From Bacteroidales bacterium (GTDB taxonomy: Bacteria; Bacteroidota; Bacteroidia; Bacteroidales; UBA1715), in contig JAAYPM010000006.1 of the NCBI GenBank assembly GCA_012519815.1, positions 1 through 47,088 on the forward strand: DNA of 47,088 nt, given 5' to 3'. The translations under genes were made by a program, and so were the position numbers. This document shows, piece by piece, positions 9,286 through 18,448 of the stretch (its first letter is position 1; the number at the start of each line of letters is the position of its first letter). Under the pieces are notes generated by a model. That model was not told the origin of the DNA. It saw only the letters and a program-made list of their open reading frames with translations, and searched no databases.

Positions 9286-10258
9286 TAGCAGACATAACTC
9301 TCTTGTTAATGAGATAAAAAGTATTCTTAAAACAGCTCAGTCAAAGGCTGTAAGTGCTGTTAATTCTGCAATGATATATGCTTATTGGGGAATAGGCAAA
9401 AGAATTGTAGAAGAGGAGCAAAATGGAAGTGAAAGAGCTGATTATGGTGCGTTTTTATTAAAACAATTAGCAGAGAGTCTAACAAAAGATATAGGAAAAA
9501 AATTTGATGAACGAGAGTTGCGAAGAATTAGACAGTTTTATCTCATTTTTCCAATTCGGGACACAGTGCGCCCCGAATTAAGTTGGTCACATTATCGCTT
9601 GTTAATAAGAGTTGAAAATGAGACAACAAGAAAGTATTATTTAAATGAATCGATTTCACAACATTGGAGCACAAGAAAGTTAGACCGTAATATTAGTTCT
9701 CAATTTTTTCAGAGAATGTTATCTAATCAAGATGCTACGCAAAAAACAGAAAAAGAGGATGTTATTGATAACAGAGATTTTATAAAAAATCCGTATGTAT
9801 TAGAATTTTTAAACCTTCCAGCAAATTTAACTCACAAAGAAAAAGAAATTGAAAAAGAGATTATCAATCATCTGCAATTATTTTTATTAGAATTAGGTAA
9901 GGGATTTGCTTTTGTAGCACAACAAAAATTAATTAGAACAGAAACTTCAGATTTTTTTATTGACCTTGTGTTTTATAATTACCTATTAAAATGCTTTGTG
10001 ATTATTGATATTAAATCAACTAAACTTACTCATCAAGATATAGGACAGTTAGATATGTATGTGAGAATGTTTGATGAAATAGAAAAGTTAGAAAACGACA
10101 ATCCAACTATTGGAATTTTGCTATGTGCAGATACAGACAATGTTGTGGCAAAATATTCTGTTTTAAACGACAATAAAAATTTATTTGCATCAAAATATCA
10201 GTTGTATTTACCTACAGAAGAAGAACTACAAAAAATAATTAAAAAGGAATTGTCATAG
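9275..10258 (+). CDS. DUF1016/YhcG-family PDDEXK nuclease
   Basis: This 327-residue protein matches the YhcG (DUF1016) family, which has an N-terminal DUF1016_N domain (about 7-150, with ELSWSHYRLLIR at 101-112) and a C-terminal PDDEXK nuclease domain. Likely catalytic residues are Glu206, Asp230 in DFFIDLVFYN and Asp245-Ile-Lys247 in VIIDIKSTKLTHQD. The motif has Asp-x-Lys where many relatives have Glu-x-Lys, a conservative change I believe is common in Bacteroidetes members. The family is often found beside restriction-modification genes, and its exact job is not settled. Here it is intact but flanked by fragments: its start overlaps an upstream remnant and a 34-codon ORF follows after 2 bases. 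Confidence 0.88.
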   Translation: MKINSRHNSLVNEIKSILKTAQSKAVSAVNSAMIYAYWGIGKRIVEEEQNGSERADYGAFLLKQLAESLTKDIGKKFDERELRRIRQFYLIFPIRDTVRPELSWSHYRLLIRVENETTRKYYLNESISQHWSTRKLDRNISSQFFQRMLSNQDATQKTEKEDVIDNRDFIKNPYVLEFLNLPANLTHKEKEIEKEIINHLQLFLLELGKGFAFVAQQKLIRTETSDFFIDLVFYNYLLKCFVIIDIKSTKLTHQDIGQLDMYVRMFDEIEKLENDNPTIGILLCADTDNVVAKYSVLNDNKNLFASKYQLYLPTEEELQKIIKKELS

Positions 10259-10260
10259 TT

Positions 10261-10365
10261 ATGACACAAGAAAAATATAATCCCTTAGAACGTGTGCAAT
10301 CTCACGATTGGAATAAAGAGCGATTAGAACAATTGAAAAAAGCATTAGATAAAGGGTTTTATTAG
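10261..10365 (+). CDS. 34-residue ORF, probably the truncated start of a lost gene
   Basis: An ATG 2 bases after the DUF1016 stop opens a 34-residue frame beginning MTQEKYNPLERVQSHDWNKE and ending LDKGFY. It is charged, with no signal peptide or membrane segment. The close spacing and normal-looking amino acid content suggest it was the first part of a larger gene co-transcribed with the nuclease and cut short by deletion. A genuine small protein is possible. I do not recognise a family. Confidence 0.35.
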   Translation: MTQEKYNPLERVQSHDWNKERLEQLKKALDKGFY

Positions 10366-10390
10366 GAGAACTCAAAAACACTATAAACAC

Positions 10391-10960
10391 ATGAAAAAAC
10401 ATACTGTACCTATAAAAAAATGTATTCTCTGTATATTTTTATCATCTTGTTTTTTACAACAATATGCTCAAGAATTTAAAGGAGGGATTTTAGGCGGAAT
10501 TACAACAAGTCAAATACATGGAGATGGAGTTGGTGGTTTTTATAAAATTGGAGGAACATTTGGGGGATTTGTACAAAGAGAGTTTTCACCAAAAATACAT
10601 GGGCAATTTGAATTGCGATTTTCGCAAAAAGGCTCGGGAGATTCGTATGGAAGTTTTAAAATTCATGTGGGATATGTAGAAATGCCTGTTCTTGTAAAAT
10701 ATGCTTTGCCAAATGATTTTACACTATTTGGAGGATTAGGTGCCGGAGTACGAGTGTACGAATCTTTAAAAACACCCGGTTTAAAAGTTAAAACAAACGA
10801 TTTTGCTCCTATTGATATTCCGTTTTATATAGGAGCAGAATATCATCTGTCAAACGCACTATATTTTGATGTTCGGAGTGCTTATTCTTTGTTGCCAATT
10901 AATTATAAATACATACATTGGTGCTTATATGCATCTATACATGTATATATTTCACAATAA
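10391..10960 (+). CDS. Outer-membrane beta-barrel protein, PorT-like
   Basis: The 189-residue product has a signal peptide ending near QQYAQ (about residue 26) and then alternating, Gly- and aromatic-rich strands typical of small eight-stranded barrels of the outer-membrane beta-barrel group (PF13568-type) common in Bacteroidota. Supporting patterns are the early GILGGITTSQIHGDG strand, FELRFSQKGSG, VEMPVLVKYALP and the closing ALYFDVRSAYSLLPIN. The protein ends with YISQ rather than the common Phe. Function is unknown. It lies 15 bases before ubiX on the same strand, but a functional link is unlikely. Confidence 0.78.
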   Translation: MKKHTVPIKKCILCIFLSSCFLQQYAQEFKGGILGGITTSQIHGDGVGGFYKIGGTFGGFVQREFSPKIHGQFELRFSQKGSGDSYGSFKIHVGYVEMPVLVKYALPNDFTLFGGLGAGVRVYESLKTPGLKVKTNDFAPIDIPFYIGAEYHLSNALYFDVRSAYSLLPINYKYIHWCLYASIHVYISQ

Positions 10961-10975
10961 TATAAAATAATACGC

Positions 10976-11533
10976 ATGAAAATAGTTATAGGTATAACAG
11001 GAGCAAGTGGCGTTATATATGCCGATATTCTTTTACGTGCATTGCATACATTTAATGCACAGCTGTCTGAAGTGGCGGTTGTTTTTTCTGAAAGTGCAAA
11101 ATTAGTGTGGAAACATGAACAAAAAAATAAACCCGAATTATACACATTTCGCAGTTTCGAAAATTCAGACTTAACAGCACCAACAGCGTCTGGTTCTGCA
11201 GGATACGATGCCATGGTTATTTGTCCGTGTAGCATGGGAACACTTGCACGAGTATCGCATGGTATTTCTGATACGCTTATTACTCGTTCTGCTGATGTGA
11301 TGCTTAAAGAACGAAAAAAGTTAATTTTAGTAGTTCGCGAAACGCCCTATAATTTAATTCATATTAAAAATATGGAAACGCTTACACAGGCTGGGGGTAT
11401 TATTTGTGCAGCATCGCCCTCTTTTTATTCGCAACCAAAAACAATTGAAGAGGCATGTGAAACGGTTGTTTTTCGGATATTATCATTACTTGGAATACAT
11501 CACACAGGATATGTATGGGGAAGCAATACATAA
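10976..11533 (+). CDS. ubiX: Flavin prenyltransferase UbiX
   Basis: UbiX joins dimethylallyl phosphate to FMN to make prenyl-FMN, the cofactor of UbiD-type decarboxylases. The 185-residue protein begins with the flavin-binding GITGASGVIYADILL (about 5-19) and has VICPCSMGTLARVSHGISD and the ERKKLILVVRETPYNLIHIKNM segment diagnostic of the family. Because the window also has mqnA and mqnB, a plausible consumer is the UbiD-like decarboxylase of the futalosine menaquinone pathway; ubiquinone synthesis is not expected in this phylum. No ubiD-like gene is in the window. The downstream gap of 101 bases suggests a new transcription unit starts at the YfhO gene. Confidence 0.93.
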   Translation: MKIVIGITGASGVIYADILLRALHTFNAQLSEVAVVFSESAKLVWKHEQKNKPELYTFRSFENSDLTAPTASGSAGYDAMVICPCSMGTLARVSHGISDTLITRSADVMLKERKKLILVVRETPYNLIHIKNMETLTQAGGIICAASPSFYSQPKTIEEACETVVFRILSLLGIHHTGYVWGSNT

Positions 11534-11578
11534 GCGTTTGTGTGTGTAATTACTAAAATGTTATGAATTAGTTTTTTA

Positions 11579-11605
11579 TTGAATTAAAAAAATAGTGTAC
11601 TTTCG
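11579..11605 (+). promoter_or_regulatory. Possible promoter of the YfhO-family gene
   Basis: TTG at 11579-11581, a 16-base spacer and TACTTTCG at 11598-11605 approximate the Bacteroidota pattern TTG-N17-23-TAnnTTTG. The start codon follows 29 bases later. One mismatch in the downstream box and a short spacer make this a moderate match. Confidence 0.4.
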
Positions 11606-11634
11606 TAAGAGATTTTAAACTAAAAATAGAGTAT

Positions 11635-14085
11635 ATGAAAACGCTACAAGCATATAAACCTTTTATGTATAGTTTGGCAATAATAGTGCTATTCTTTGGT
11701 ATGATTTTATTATATTTTTCTCCGATGCTCGAGGGAAAAACGTTAGGGCAACATGATGTTGCTCAGTACCTTGGAATGTCAAAAGAATTAAATGATTACC
11801 GTGATTCTACTGGTAACGAAGCTATTTGGACAAATTCTATGTTTAGCGGTATGCCCGGATATTTAATATCGGTTACATACAATAATCTTATAAAAGTTGT
11901 ACATATCGTCTTGAAAATTGATAAAGAACACCCGCAGATGCTTGCGTTTCTTTATTTTGTATGTTTTTTTATAGCATTATTGTTTCTTAAAATACCTATT
12001 TGGTTAAGTATGTTAGGTGCTTTGTTTTATGGGTTTTCGAGTTATTTTTTTATAATAATTGAAGCCGGACATATTACCAAAGCAATTGCCTTAGCATATA
12101 TGCCTGTAATAATAACTACTGTTGTTGCTACGTATAGAGGAAATTTTATACTCGGAAGTATTACGTTTAGCTTTTTTCTGGCACTGCAAATCATGACAAA
12201 TCACATGCAAATTACCTATTATACCATGCTTATAATCCTTATTTTTATAGGGTTTCATATATTTGATTTGTATAAAAAGCGGGAATTAAAGCAGTTTATA
12301 AAACCTTCTGCTTTATTATGCGTCGGAATTATTTTAGCTGTACTTACAAACTTCGGCACCTTGTATATGACGTATGATTATGGAAAAGATACCATGCGTG
12401 GAGCAAGCGAACTTACTCATAATAAAGATGATCAAACTTCGGGACTCAATAAATCATATGCAACATCATATAGTTATGGTATTTCGGAAACATGTAATTT
12501 ACTTATTCCAAATTATAAAGGCGGTGCATCACAAACTAAATTAGGAACTGATTCACATATGTATAAAGTGCTTCAAGAAAATAGAGTTCCTCGAAATCAA
12601 ATAAAAAGTATTGTATCAAATGCTCCTACATATTGGGGCGATCAACTTTCAACTTCAGGCCCTGTATATATAGGAGCGGTGGTTATATTTTTATTTATAT
12701 TTGCTCTGTTTATTATACAAGGACCAATAAAATGGTGGTTGCTGAGTGCTACTATATTTTCAATTTTAATAGCATGGGGAAATAATTTTATGTTCTTAGT
12801 GGAACCAATGCTCGATTATTTTCCGGGATTTAATAAATTTCGTACCATTTCTATGATTTTAGTAATAGCACAATTTGCAATTCCTACACTTGCAATTATT
12901 GGGCTTCATAAGTATATAACAGACACAGAATCAAGAGATGTGCTTTTTAAAAAATTACGGCAAAGTTTATATGTAACTGGTGGTTTTATACTTTTATTGC
13001 TTGTTACTGCTGGAGTTTATGATTTTTCGGGAAGTATAGATGCTCAATTACAAGGTGCATGGCCTGATTGGCTGTTAGAAGCACTCAAAAGCGATCGTAA
13101 AAGCATGCTTATTGCTGATGGATGGCGTTCGTTTGGTTTTGTTGTGGCTGTTTTTGCTGCACTTACTGCATATCATTATAAAAAACTTACCGTTTCAAAA
13201 GTAATTATAGTGCTAAGCGTTCTTACTGTTTTTGATTTATGGCCTGTAAATAAACGTTACTTAAATGATGATGATTTTAAATCGCCACAAGCTATTCAAA
13301 ACATGTTTTTTAAAACAACAGAGGTTGATAAAGCTATTTTACAAGACCCCGATATTCATTATAGAGTTATGAATATGAATAATCCATTTAATGATGCTAT
13401 TACATCATATCATCATAAATCAATTGGTGGATATCATGGAGCAAAACTACAACGATACCAAGATATTATTGATATGCATTTAAGTAGAATGAATATGAGT
13501 GTTTATAATATGCTTAATGCAAAATATTTTATTATGCAAGACAGGGAAACAGGAGAAGAATTTGCTCAACAAAATCCAGAAGTTCTCGGAAATGCATGGT
13601 TTGTTGAACATCTTTCATTTGTGCAAAATCCTGATGAAGAAATAGCAGCATTAACGAATTTTAATCCTAAAACCACTGCATTTGTTGATGTTACATTTAA
13701 AGATTTTGTTACCGATACTATTAGAACTATTGATTCTACTGCATTTATTCAATTACAAACATATGCTCCCAATCATTTACAATATTCGGTTCAAACACAG
13801 CATGATGCAACTGCTGTGTTTTCTGAAATATATTATAAAAAAGGTTGGAATGCATATATTAATAATGAATTAGTTCCGCACTTTAGAGTAAATTATGTGT
13901 TGCGTGCATTAGAAATTCCTGCAGGAAATCACACAATAGATTTTAAATTTGAACCGCATATGTACACTGTAAGCAATAGAATTTCGCTTGTGAGTTCCTT
14001 GCTTTTACTTATAGGATTTTTATCGGCATTAGGCTGGAAAGCAAAATCTGTTATTACTGAACGTACACGCATTTTGCAGGAATAA
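11635..14085 (+). CDS. YfhO-family integral membrane protein
   Basis: The 816-residue protein has about a dozen hydrophobic segments, starting at about residues 12-30, and a soluble C-terminal part (about 560-780) before a last membrane helix near 785-805. This matches the YfhO family, which includes glycosyltransferase-like proteins linked to glycosylation of lipoteichoic acid in Bacillus. Here the context is a polysaccharide-type flippase 14 bases downstream, which supports a role in building or decorating a surface glycan with a lipid-linked sugar donor. That is inference; the substrate is unknown. The early motif with GQHDVAQYLGMSKELNDYR and the WTNSMFSGMPGY stretch are typical of Bacteroidota members. 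Confidence 0.85.
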   Translation: MKTLQAYKPFMYSLAIIVLFFGMILLYFSPMLEGKTLGQHDVAQYLGMSKELNDYRDSTGNEAIWTNSMFSGMPGYLISVTYNNLIKVVHIVLKIDKEHPQMLAFLYFVCFFIALLFLKIPIWLSMLGALFYGFSSYFFIIIEAGHITKAIALAYMPVIITTVVATYRGNFILGSITFSFFLALQIMTNHMQITYYTMLIILIFIGFHIFDLYKKRELKQFIKPSALLCVGIILAVLTNFGTLYMTYDYGKDTMRGASELTHNKDDQTSGLNKSYATSYSYGISETCNLLIPNYKGGASQTKLGTDSHMYKVLQENRVPRNQIKSIVSNAPTYWGDQLSTSGPVYIGAVVIFLFIFALFIIQGPIKWWLLSATIFSILIAWGNNFMFLVEPMLDYFPGFNKFRTISMILVIAQFAIPTLAIIGLHKYITDTESRDVLFKKLRQSLYVTGGFILLLLVTAGVYDFSGSIDAQLQGAWPDWLLEALKSDRKSMLIADGWRSFGFVVAVFAALTAYHYKKLTVSKVIIVLSVLTVFDLWPVNKRYLNDDDFKSPQAIQNMFFKTTEVDKAILQDPDIHYRVMNMNNPFNDAITSYHHKSIGGYHGAKLQRYQDIIDMHLSRMNMSVYNMLNAKYFIMQDRETGEEFAQQNPEVLGNAWFVEHLSFVQNPDEEIAALTNFNPKTTAFVDVTFKDFVTDTIRTIDSTAFIQLQTYAPNHLQYSVQTQHDATAVFSEIYYKKGWNAYINNELVPHFRVNYVLRALEIPAGNHTIDFKFEPHMYTVSNRISLVSSLLLLIGFLSALGWKAKSVITERTRILQE

Positions 14086-14099
14086 TAAAAGTACAACTC

Positions 14100-15584
14100 A
14101 TGGGAATTGTTCGCACTCAATCTATTATAGGCTCAATAGTTATATATGCTGGAGCTATTCTTGGATTTATTACAAGTGCTCTCCTTTTTCCAACCTTTTT
14201 AACTCCCGAACAAATAGGTTTATTGAGTCTTTTAGTTACTTATGGAGTACTGTTTGCACAATTAGCATCAGCAGGATTTTTGCATACAATAACTCGTATG
14301 TTTCCTTATTTTCGCGACAAACAAAATGGACATAACGGATTTTTGCGACTTTCGTTATTAGTTGTAACTATAGGAAGTGTGTGTATGATAGGCGTGTATT
14401 TTTTAATAGAACCGCTTCTTGTAGCAAATAGCACACAGCAAAACACATTGTTTACCGAATATGCAATTTTAATAATTCCTCTTTTTTTAAGTGTTTTATA
14501 TTTTAATGTGTTTGATACATATACTAAATCATTGTTTAATGCAACACGCGGAATTATTCAAAAAGAATTTGTTTTACGCATCTATATAATTATTACTTTC
14601 ATCCTTTTTTATTTTCAATTAATTCAATTTTCGAGTTTTGTATATCTATATATTGTTGCATACGCATGCATTATGATATATATGGCTGTTCGCCTTATTG
14701 GAGAAGGTGATTTTAATCTTGCTGCCAAAAAAAAACCATATAGTGCATCAATGAAACAGGAATTACGAAATGTAAGTATATATGGATTTTTAATAACAGC
14801 TGCTGGTTTTATTATTTTGAACATAGATAGAATTATGATTGAAAAATTAGTGTCAACTAATCCTTTGGCACAAGTGGGGATTTATACAACTTGCACGTAT
14901 TTTGCAACCATGATAATTTTACCTTCTCGTTCACTTATTAAAATTTCATCTACCATAATAGCAGAAGCATGGAAACAAGGCGACATGCAAAAATTACAAG
15001 AAGTATATGAAAAAAGTACTATTAATCAATCAATAATTGGGGTGCTTGTGTTTATTGGAATACTTATTAATATTGATACAATTTTTGCAATACTCCCCGA
15101 TGTATATTCACAGGGATTGTGGGTGATTGTATTTATAAGCATTTTTTACCTGAGCGAAATGTGTGCAGGTGTGGCAGCTTCAATAATTAGTAATTCTCCG
15201 CATTATAAAATTCTTTCTCATATTACATTTGCTTTTATAGCACTCATAATTATTTTAAATTATATATATATACCAAAATATGGTATTAGTGGTGCTGCTG
15301 CTTCGTCATGTGTTGCAAAAATTTTATATAATGTTGCTATTTATGTGTTTATAAAACGTAAATTCAAATTACAGCCATATTCTTATAATCATATAAAGAT
15401 TTTTATAATCGCCGCTGTTTCATTTTTTGCGGCATATTTCATCCCTGATTTTTCGCATTATATTGTGAATTTTCTCATAAAAAGCACAGTGATTGTAGGT
15501 GTTTTTTCTACTCTTATTTTATATTTTCGTATTTCAACAGATATTTCAGAAATGCTTACACATTTTTTTAAATCAAAAAAATAA
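14100..15584 (+). CDS. Polysaccharide flippase (MOP/Wzx-like)
   Basis: The 494-residue protein is hydrophobic along its length with about 14 predicted membrane helices and no signal peptide. The N-terminal SIIGSIVIYAGAILGFITSA and LLFPTFLTPEQIGLLSLLVTYG match the start of oligosaccharide flippases of the MOP superfamily, where a mover across the inner membrane carries lipid-linked glycans. It begins 14 bases after the YfhO gene, so the two are probably one operon acting on the same surface glycan. No glycosyltransferase cluster is nearby. MurJ is less likely because the MurJ-typical central sequence is absent. Confidence 0.87.
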   Translation: MGIVRTQSIIGSIVIYAGAILGFITSALLFPTFLTPEQIGLLSLLVTYGVLFAQLASAGFLHTITRMFPYFRDKQNGHNGFLRLSLLVVTIGSVCMIGVYFLIEPLLVANSTQQNTLFTEYAILIIPLFLSVLYFNVFDTYTKSLFNATRGIIQKEFVLRIYIIITFILFYFQLIQFSSFVYLYIVAYACIMIYMAVRLIGEGDFNLAAKKKPYSASMKQELRNVSIYGFLITAAGFIILNIDRIMIEKLVSTNPLAQVGIYTTCTYFATMIILPSRSLIKISSTIIAEAWKQGDMQKLQEVYEKSTINQSIIGVLVFIGILINIDTIFAILPDVYSQGLWVIVFISIFYLSEMCAGVAASIISNSPHYKILSHITFAFIALIIILNYIYIPKYGISGAAASSCVAKILYNVAIYVFIKRKFKLQPYSYNHIKIFIIAAVSFFAAYFIPDFSHYIVNFLIKSTVIVGVFSTLILYFRISTDISEMLTHFFKSKK

Positions 15585-15610
15585 CTGTTTCGGCAAATTT
15601 AGAAAGAATG

Positions 15611-16105
15611 TTATAGCTTCACATACTGCTCAAAACTATAATCATACGCATGTTTTTCGTCTTTTTTAAAATATTCTGTTGACACAAGTTTCCATTGTTT
15701 TGTAGAAAAATCAGGGAAAAATGTATCGCCTTCAAATTCAGCATGAACACGAGTAAGAAAGATGGTTTGAGCTGTGTCAAATGCTGCTTTATAAATTTGT
15801 GCACCACCACAAATAAAAATGTGAGTTCCGTGCGAAAACAACGAATATGCCTCTTGTAATGAATGAGCAATATATACGCCTTCGGGAGCTTTGTAATGAG
15901 CGTTTCGAGTAATAATTACCGTTGTTCTATTTGGAAGCGGTTTGCCACCACCAATAGATTCAAATGTTTTTCGTCCCATAACAACAACATTTCCAGTAGT
16001 TTTAGCTTTAAAAAACCGCAAATCCGAAGGAAGATGCCATATAAGGCTATTATTTTTACCAATTACATTATTTTTGGCAACCGCAACTATAATTGAAACA
16101 TTCAT
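15611..16105 (-). CDS. folA: Dihydrofolate reductase
   Basis: FolA reduces dihydrofolate with NADPH, restoring the cofactor oxidised by ThyA. The 164-residue length is standard. Diagnostic stretches are SIIVAVAKNNVIGKNN (Met20-loop region), LIWHLPSDLRFFK with the active-site Asp28, VVMGRKTFESIG and IFICGGAQIYKAA. The start codon overlaps the thyA stop by one base (TAATG at 16107-16103), so translation is likely coupled and the two enzymes of the dTMP cycle are made together. The convergent flippase gene ends 26 bases away with no clear terminator. Confidence 0.96.
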   Translation of the reverse strand: MNVSIIVAVAKNNVIGKNNSLIWHLPSDLRFFKAKTTGNVVVMGRKTFESIGGGKPLPNRTTVIITRNAHYKAPEGVYIAHSLQEAYSLFSHGTHIFICGGAQIYKAAFDTAQTIFLTRVHAEFEGDTFFPDFSTKQWKLVSTEYFKKDEKHAYDYSFEQYVKL

Positions 16106-16899
16106 TATACAGAAACCTCCCCTTTAATATGTGGATGTGCGTCATAATCAGATATAATAATATCATCAATAGTAAAATCAAAAATTGACAAAACCGAAGG
16201 ATTGAGTGTTAGTTTTGGAAGTTTTTTAGGCTCACGAGTTATTTGCAATTTACATTGTTCAATATGATTTTTATAAATATGCACATCGCCAAATGTATGC
16301 ACAAAATCACCCGGTTGCAAGCCCGTTACCTGTGCAATCATATACGTAAGCAAGGCATACGAAGCTATGTTAAACGGCACTCCCAAAAACACATCAGCAC
16401 TTCGTTGATATAGTTGACACGAAAGTTTACCATGTGCCACATAAAATTGAAATAATATATGACAAGGAGGCAATGCCATTTTATCAATCATGGCAACATT
16501 CCACGCACTAAGAATGTGTCTTCGTGAATCGGGGTTGTTTTTGATAGAATCTATTATTTGAGATATTTGATCAACATGACCACTAAAATAATCAGGCCAC
16601 GAACGCCATTGGTATCCATATATAGGACCTAAATCTCCATTTTCATCAGCCCATTCATCCCAAATACGCACATTATTATTTTTTAAATACGCAATATTTG
16701 TTTCCCCTTTTAAAAACCAAAGTAGTTCATGAAAAATTGAACGAGTATGTAATTTTTTTGTGGTTAATAATGGAAATCCATCTTGCAAATTAAAACGCAT
16801 TTGATGCCCAAACATACTAATAGTGCCAGTTCCAGTGCGATCACTTTTTTCAACACCATTATGTAAAATGGTCTGTATTAAATCTAAATATTGTTTCAT
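16105..16899 (-). CDS. thyA: Thymidylate synthase ThyA
   Basis: ThyA methylates dUMP to dTMP using methylenetetrahydrofolate. I start it at the ATG at 16899-16897 (MKQYLDLIQ), which gives 264 residues, the classic length, rather than the in-frame ATG 21 bases upstream. The catalytic motif [12 protein letters not shown] contains the nucleophilic Cys, and [37 protein letters not shown] and HIYKNHIEQ are family hallmarks. It leads the thyA-folA pair. A TATATTTG box on the minus strand (16925-16918) just upstream is a possible promoter element, though no TTG box is well placed. Confidence 0.97.
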   Translation of the reverse strand: MKQYLDLIQTILHNGVEKSDRTGTGTISMFGHQMRFNLQDGFPLLTTKKLHTRSIFHELLWFLKGETNIAYLKNNNVRIWDEWADENGDLGPIYGYQWRSWPDYFSGHVDQISQIIDSIKNNPDSRRHILSAWNVAMIDKMALPPCHILFQFYVAHGKLSCQLYQRSADVFLGVPFNIASYALLTYMIAQVTGLQPGDFVHTFGDVHIYKNHIEQCKLQITREPKKLPKLTLNPSVLSIFDFTIDDIIISDYDAHPHIKGEVSV

Positions 16900-16992
16900 T
16901 TTATTAAAGATTTGAAACAAATATACATATTAGTTATGAGTTGATTTGAAAAAAACCTATTTAAAAAAATAAAAAAGAAGATGTTTTTTAGA

Positions 16993-17018
16993 TTGATAAA
17001 TATTTTTTAATACATTTG
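16993..17018 (+). promoter_or_regulatory. Possible promoter of the atp operon
   Basis: TTG at 16993-16995 and TACATTTG at 17011-17018 fit the TTG / TAnnTTTG pattern of Bacteroidota, with a spacer of 15 bases that is shorter than usual. The atpB start lies 42 bases downstream. Confidence 0.45.
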
Positions 17019-17060
17019 TATTATATAAATTAGTCTAAAACTAAACTTTTTTATAGGTTT

Positions 17061-18155
17061 ATGATACAAATACTAAAACATAGGTTTTTAACAACGTTTT
17101 TACTACTTTGTTGTTTCACAATAACAACGCTTGCATCTGAAGACACAACAACTAAAGAAAAAATTGATATAAACGAGGTGATTTTTTCCCATATTGCAGA
17201 TAGTTACGATTGGCATATGTGGGATATTACGGACGAGCAAGGCGTAAGTCATCCTGTTTCAATGCCATTACCTATTATTTTAATTAACACCTCTCCTTTT
17301 TCAATAGATGTGTTTTTATCAAGTGAATTCCATCATGGTCATTCACCCGTTACAAAAAAAGAACATACCTATGTAATATATAATAATAAAATTTATTATG
17401 CCAACAATCAAGAGGGGGAACTCACATTTAATGAGCAAGGAATTATTCAAAATGCACAACCTATAGATATATCAATCACAAAAAATGTATTTACATTGTT
17501 TGTGGCAGCATTGCTTATGATATGGTTGTTTACAGCTTGTGCACGTGCATACAAGCGTAATCCGGGGCAGGCACCAAAAGGTTTGCAAGGATTTATGGAG
17601 CCACTTATTTTGTTTATAAAAGAGGATATTGCAATTGCAAATATTGGTGAGAAAAAGCATGCAAAATTTCTTCCCTATTTATTAACAGTATTCTTTTTTA
17701 TTTGGTTTTTAAATATTATAGGATTAATACCTTTTTTCCCAGGGGGTGCAAATGTTACAGGAAATATTTCGGTTACATTAGTGTTATCGTTATTTACATT
17801 ATTTATAACTAATATGTATGCAAATAAATCATATTGGCGACATATATTTGCAATGCCTGGAATGCCCGTATGGCTGTTACCTATTATGGCTGTTGTTGAA
17901 TTAATAGGAATTATTACAAAACCTTTTGCTTTAACAATACGGTTATTTGCAAATATTACTGCTGGGCATATCATAGTGTTAAGTTTAGTTTCATTAATTT
18001 TTATATTTCAAAGTTTATCAATATCGCCTGTTTCAGTGTTTTTTGTGTTATTTATGGATGTGTTGGAATTGTTTGTGGCAACACTTCAGGCGTATATTTT
18101 TACAATGCTATCAGCCTTGTTTATTGGCATGGCGGTAACCGAACAAGAACATTAA
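17061..18155 (+). CDS. atpB: ATP synthase F0 subunit a
   Basis: Subunit a forms the proton half-channels next to the c ring. The 364-residue protein starts with a signal peptide-like segment (about 1-25) and a long soluble region before the first core helix (about 142-160), including a His-rich HHGHS stretch near residue 91; this extended N-terminus is usual in Bacteroidota. The essential arginine is Arg294 in ITKPFALTIRLFANITAGH, with helices at about 205-225, 235-255, 270-290, 300-320 and near the C-terminus. It is the first gene of atpBEFHAG; no atpI-like gene precedes it. atpD and atpC (beta, epsilon) are absent from the window and must be elsewhere. Confidence 0.96.
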   Translation: MIQILKHRFLTTFLLLCCFTITTLASEDTTTKEKIDINEVIFSHIADSYDWHMWDITDEQGVSHPVSMPLPIILINTSPFSIDVFLSSEFHHGHSPVTKKEHTYVIYNNKIYYANNQEGELTFNEQGIIQNAQPIDISITKNVFTLFVAALLMIWLFTACARAYKRNPGQAPKGLQGFMEPLILFIKEDIAIANIGEKKHAKFLPYLLTVFFFIWFLNIIGLIPFFPGGANVTGNISVTLVLSLFTLFITNMYANKSYWRHIFAMPGMPVWLLPIMAVVELIGIITKPFALTIRLFANITAGHIIVLSLVSLIFIFQSLSISPVSVFFVLFMDVLELFVATLQAYIFTMLSALFIGMAVTEQEH

Positions 18156-18188
18156 ATTAATATATTGTTTCATTTAAAATAAATCTAT

Positions 18189-18401
18189 ATGGAAAGTACA
18201 GTGTTATCTTTAGCCGGAATTGGTGCTGCAATTGCAGTAATTGGTGCTGCGTTAGGGATTGGTAAAATTGGAAGTGCTGCAATGGAAGCTATTGCACGAC
18301 AACCCGAAGCTGCAGGTAAAATTCAAACAGCTATGATTATTTCTGCTGCTCTTATTGAAGGAGTTGCGTTGTTTGCGGTGGTTGTTGCACTTATTGGTTA
18401 A
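18189..18401 (+). CDS. atpE: ATP synthase F0 subunit c
   Basis: This 70-residue hairpin of two membrane helices forms the rotor ring. The loop RQPEA (37-41) contacts the central stalk, and the ion-binding carboxylate is Glu57 in ALIEGVALF. The position equivalent to Gln32 of sodium-type rings is Ile24, and the residue after the carboxylate is Gly rather than Ser, so the ring should be proton-driven; that is an inference from known Na+ signatures. The gene is followed by a strong hairpin before atpF, which may raise its expression over the downstream genes to supply the many copies needed per ring. Confidence 0.96.
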   Translation: MESTVLSLAGIGAAIAVIGAALGIGKIGSAAMEAIARQPEAAGKIQTAMIISAALIEGVALFAVVVALIG

Positions 18402-18408
18402 ATAAATT

Positions 18409-18448
18409 TGTTGTTCTCTTTGCGGTTGGCAAAGAGAACAACATTTTT
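18409..18448 (+). terminator. Strong intercistronic hairpin between atpE and atpF
   Basis: TGTTGTTCTCTTTGC (18409-18423) pairs perfectly with GCAAAGAGAACAACA (18429-18443) around a GGTTG loop, and five T follow (18444-18448). This 15-bp stem with a T tract has the form of an intrinsic terminator but lies inside an operon, 24 bases before the atpF start. It could be a partial terminator or a 3' end that stabilises atpBE mRNA. Confidence 0.75.

Noticed and set aside
16105-16920. Longer thyA start at 16920
   Set aside because: The extra seven residues are not family-like, and the ATG at 16899 gives the standard 264-residue enzyme.
17472-17660. Cys-rich antisense frames over atpB and similar reverse frames elsewhere
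   Set aside because: They mirror codon use of conserved genes, lack starts with context, and have no family features.
18189-18401. Sodium-type c ring
   Set aside because: The Gln of the Na+ signature aligns with Ile24 and the Ser after the carboxylate with Gly58, so a proton ring is more likely.
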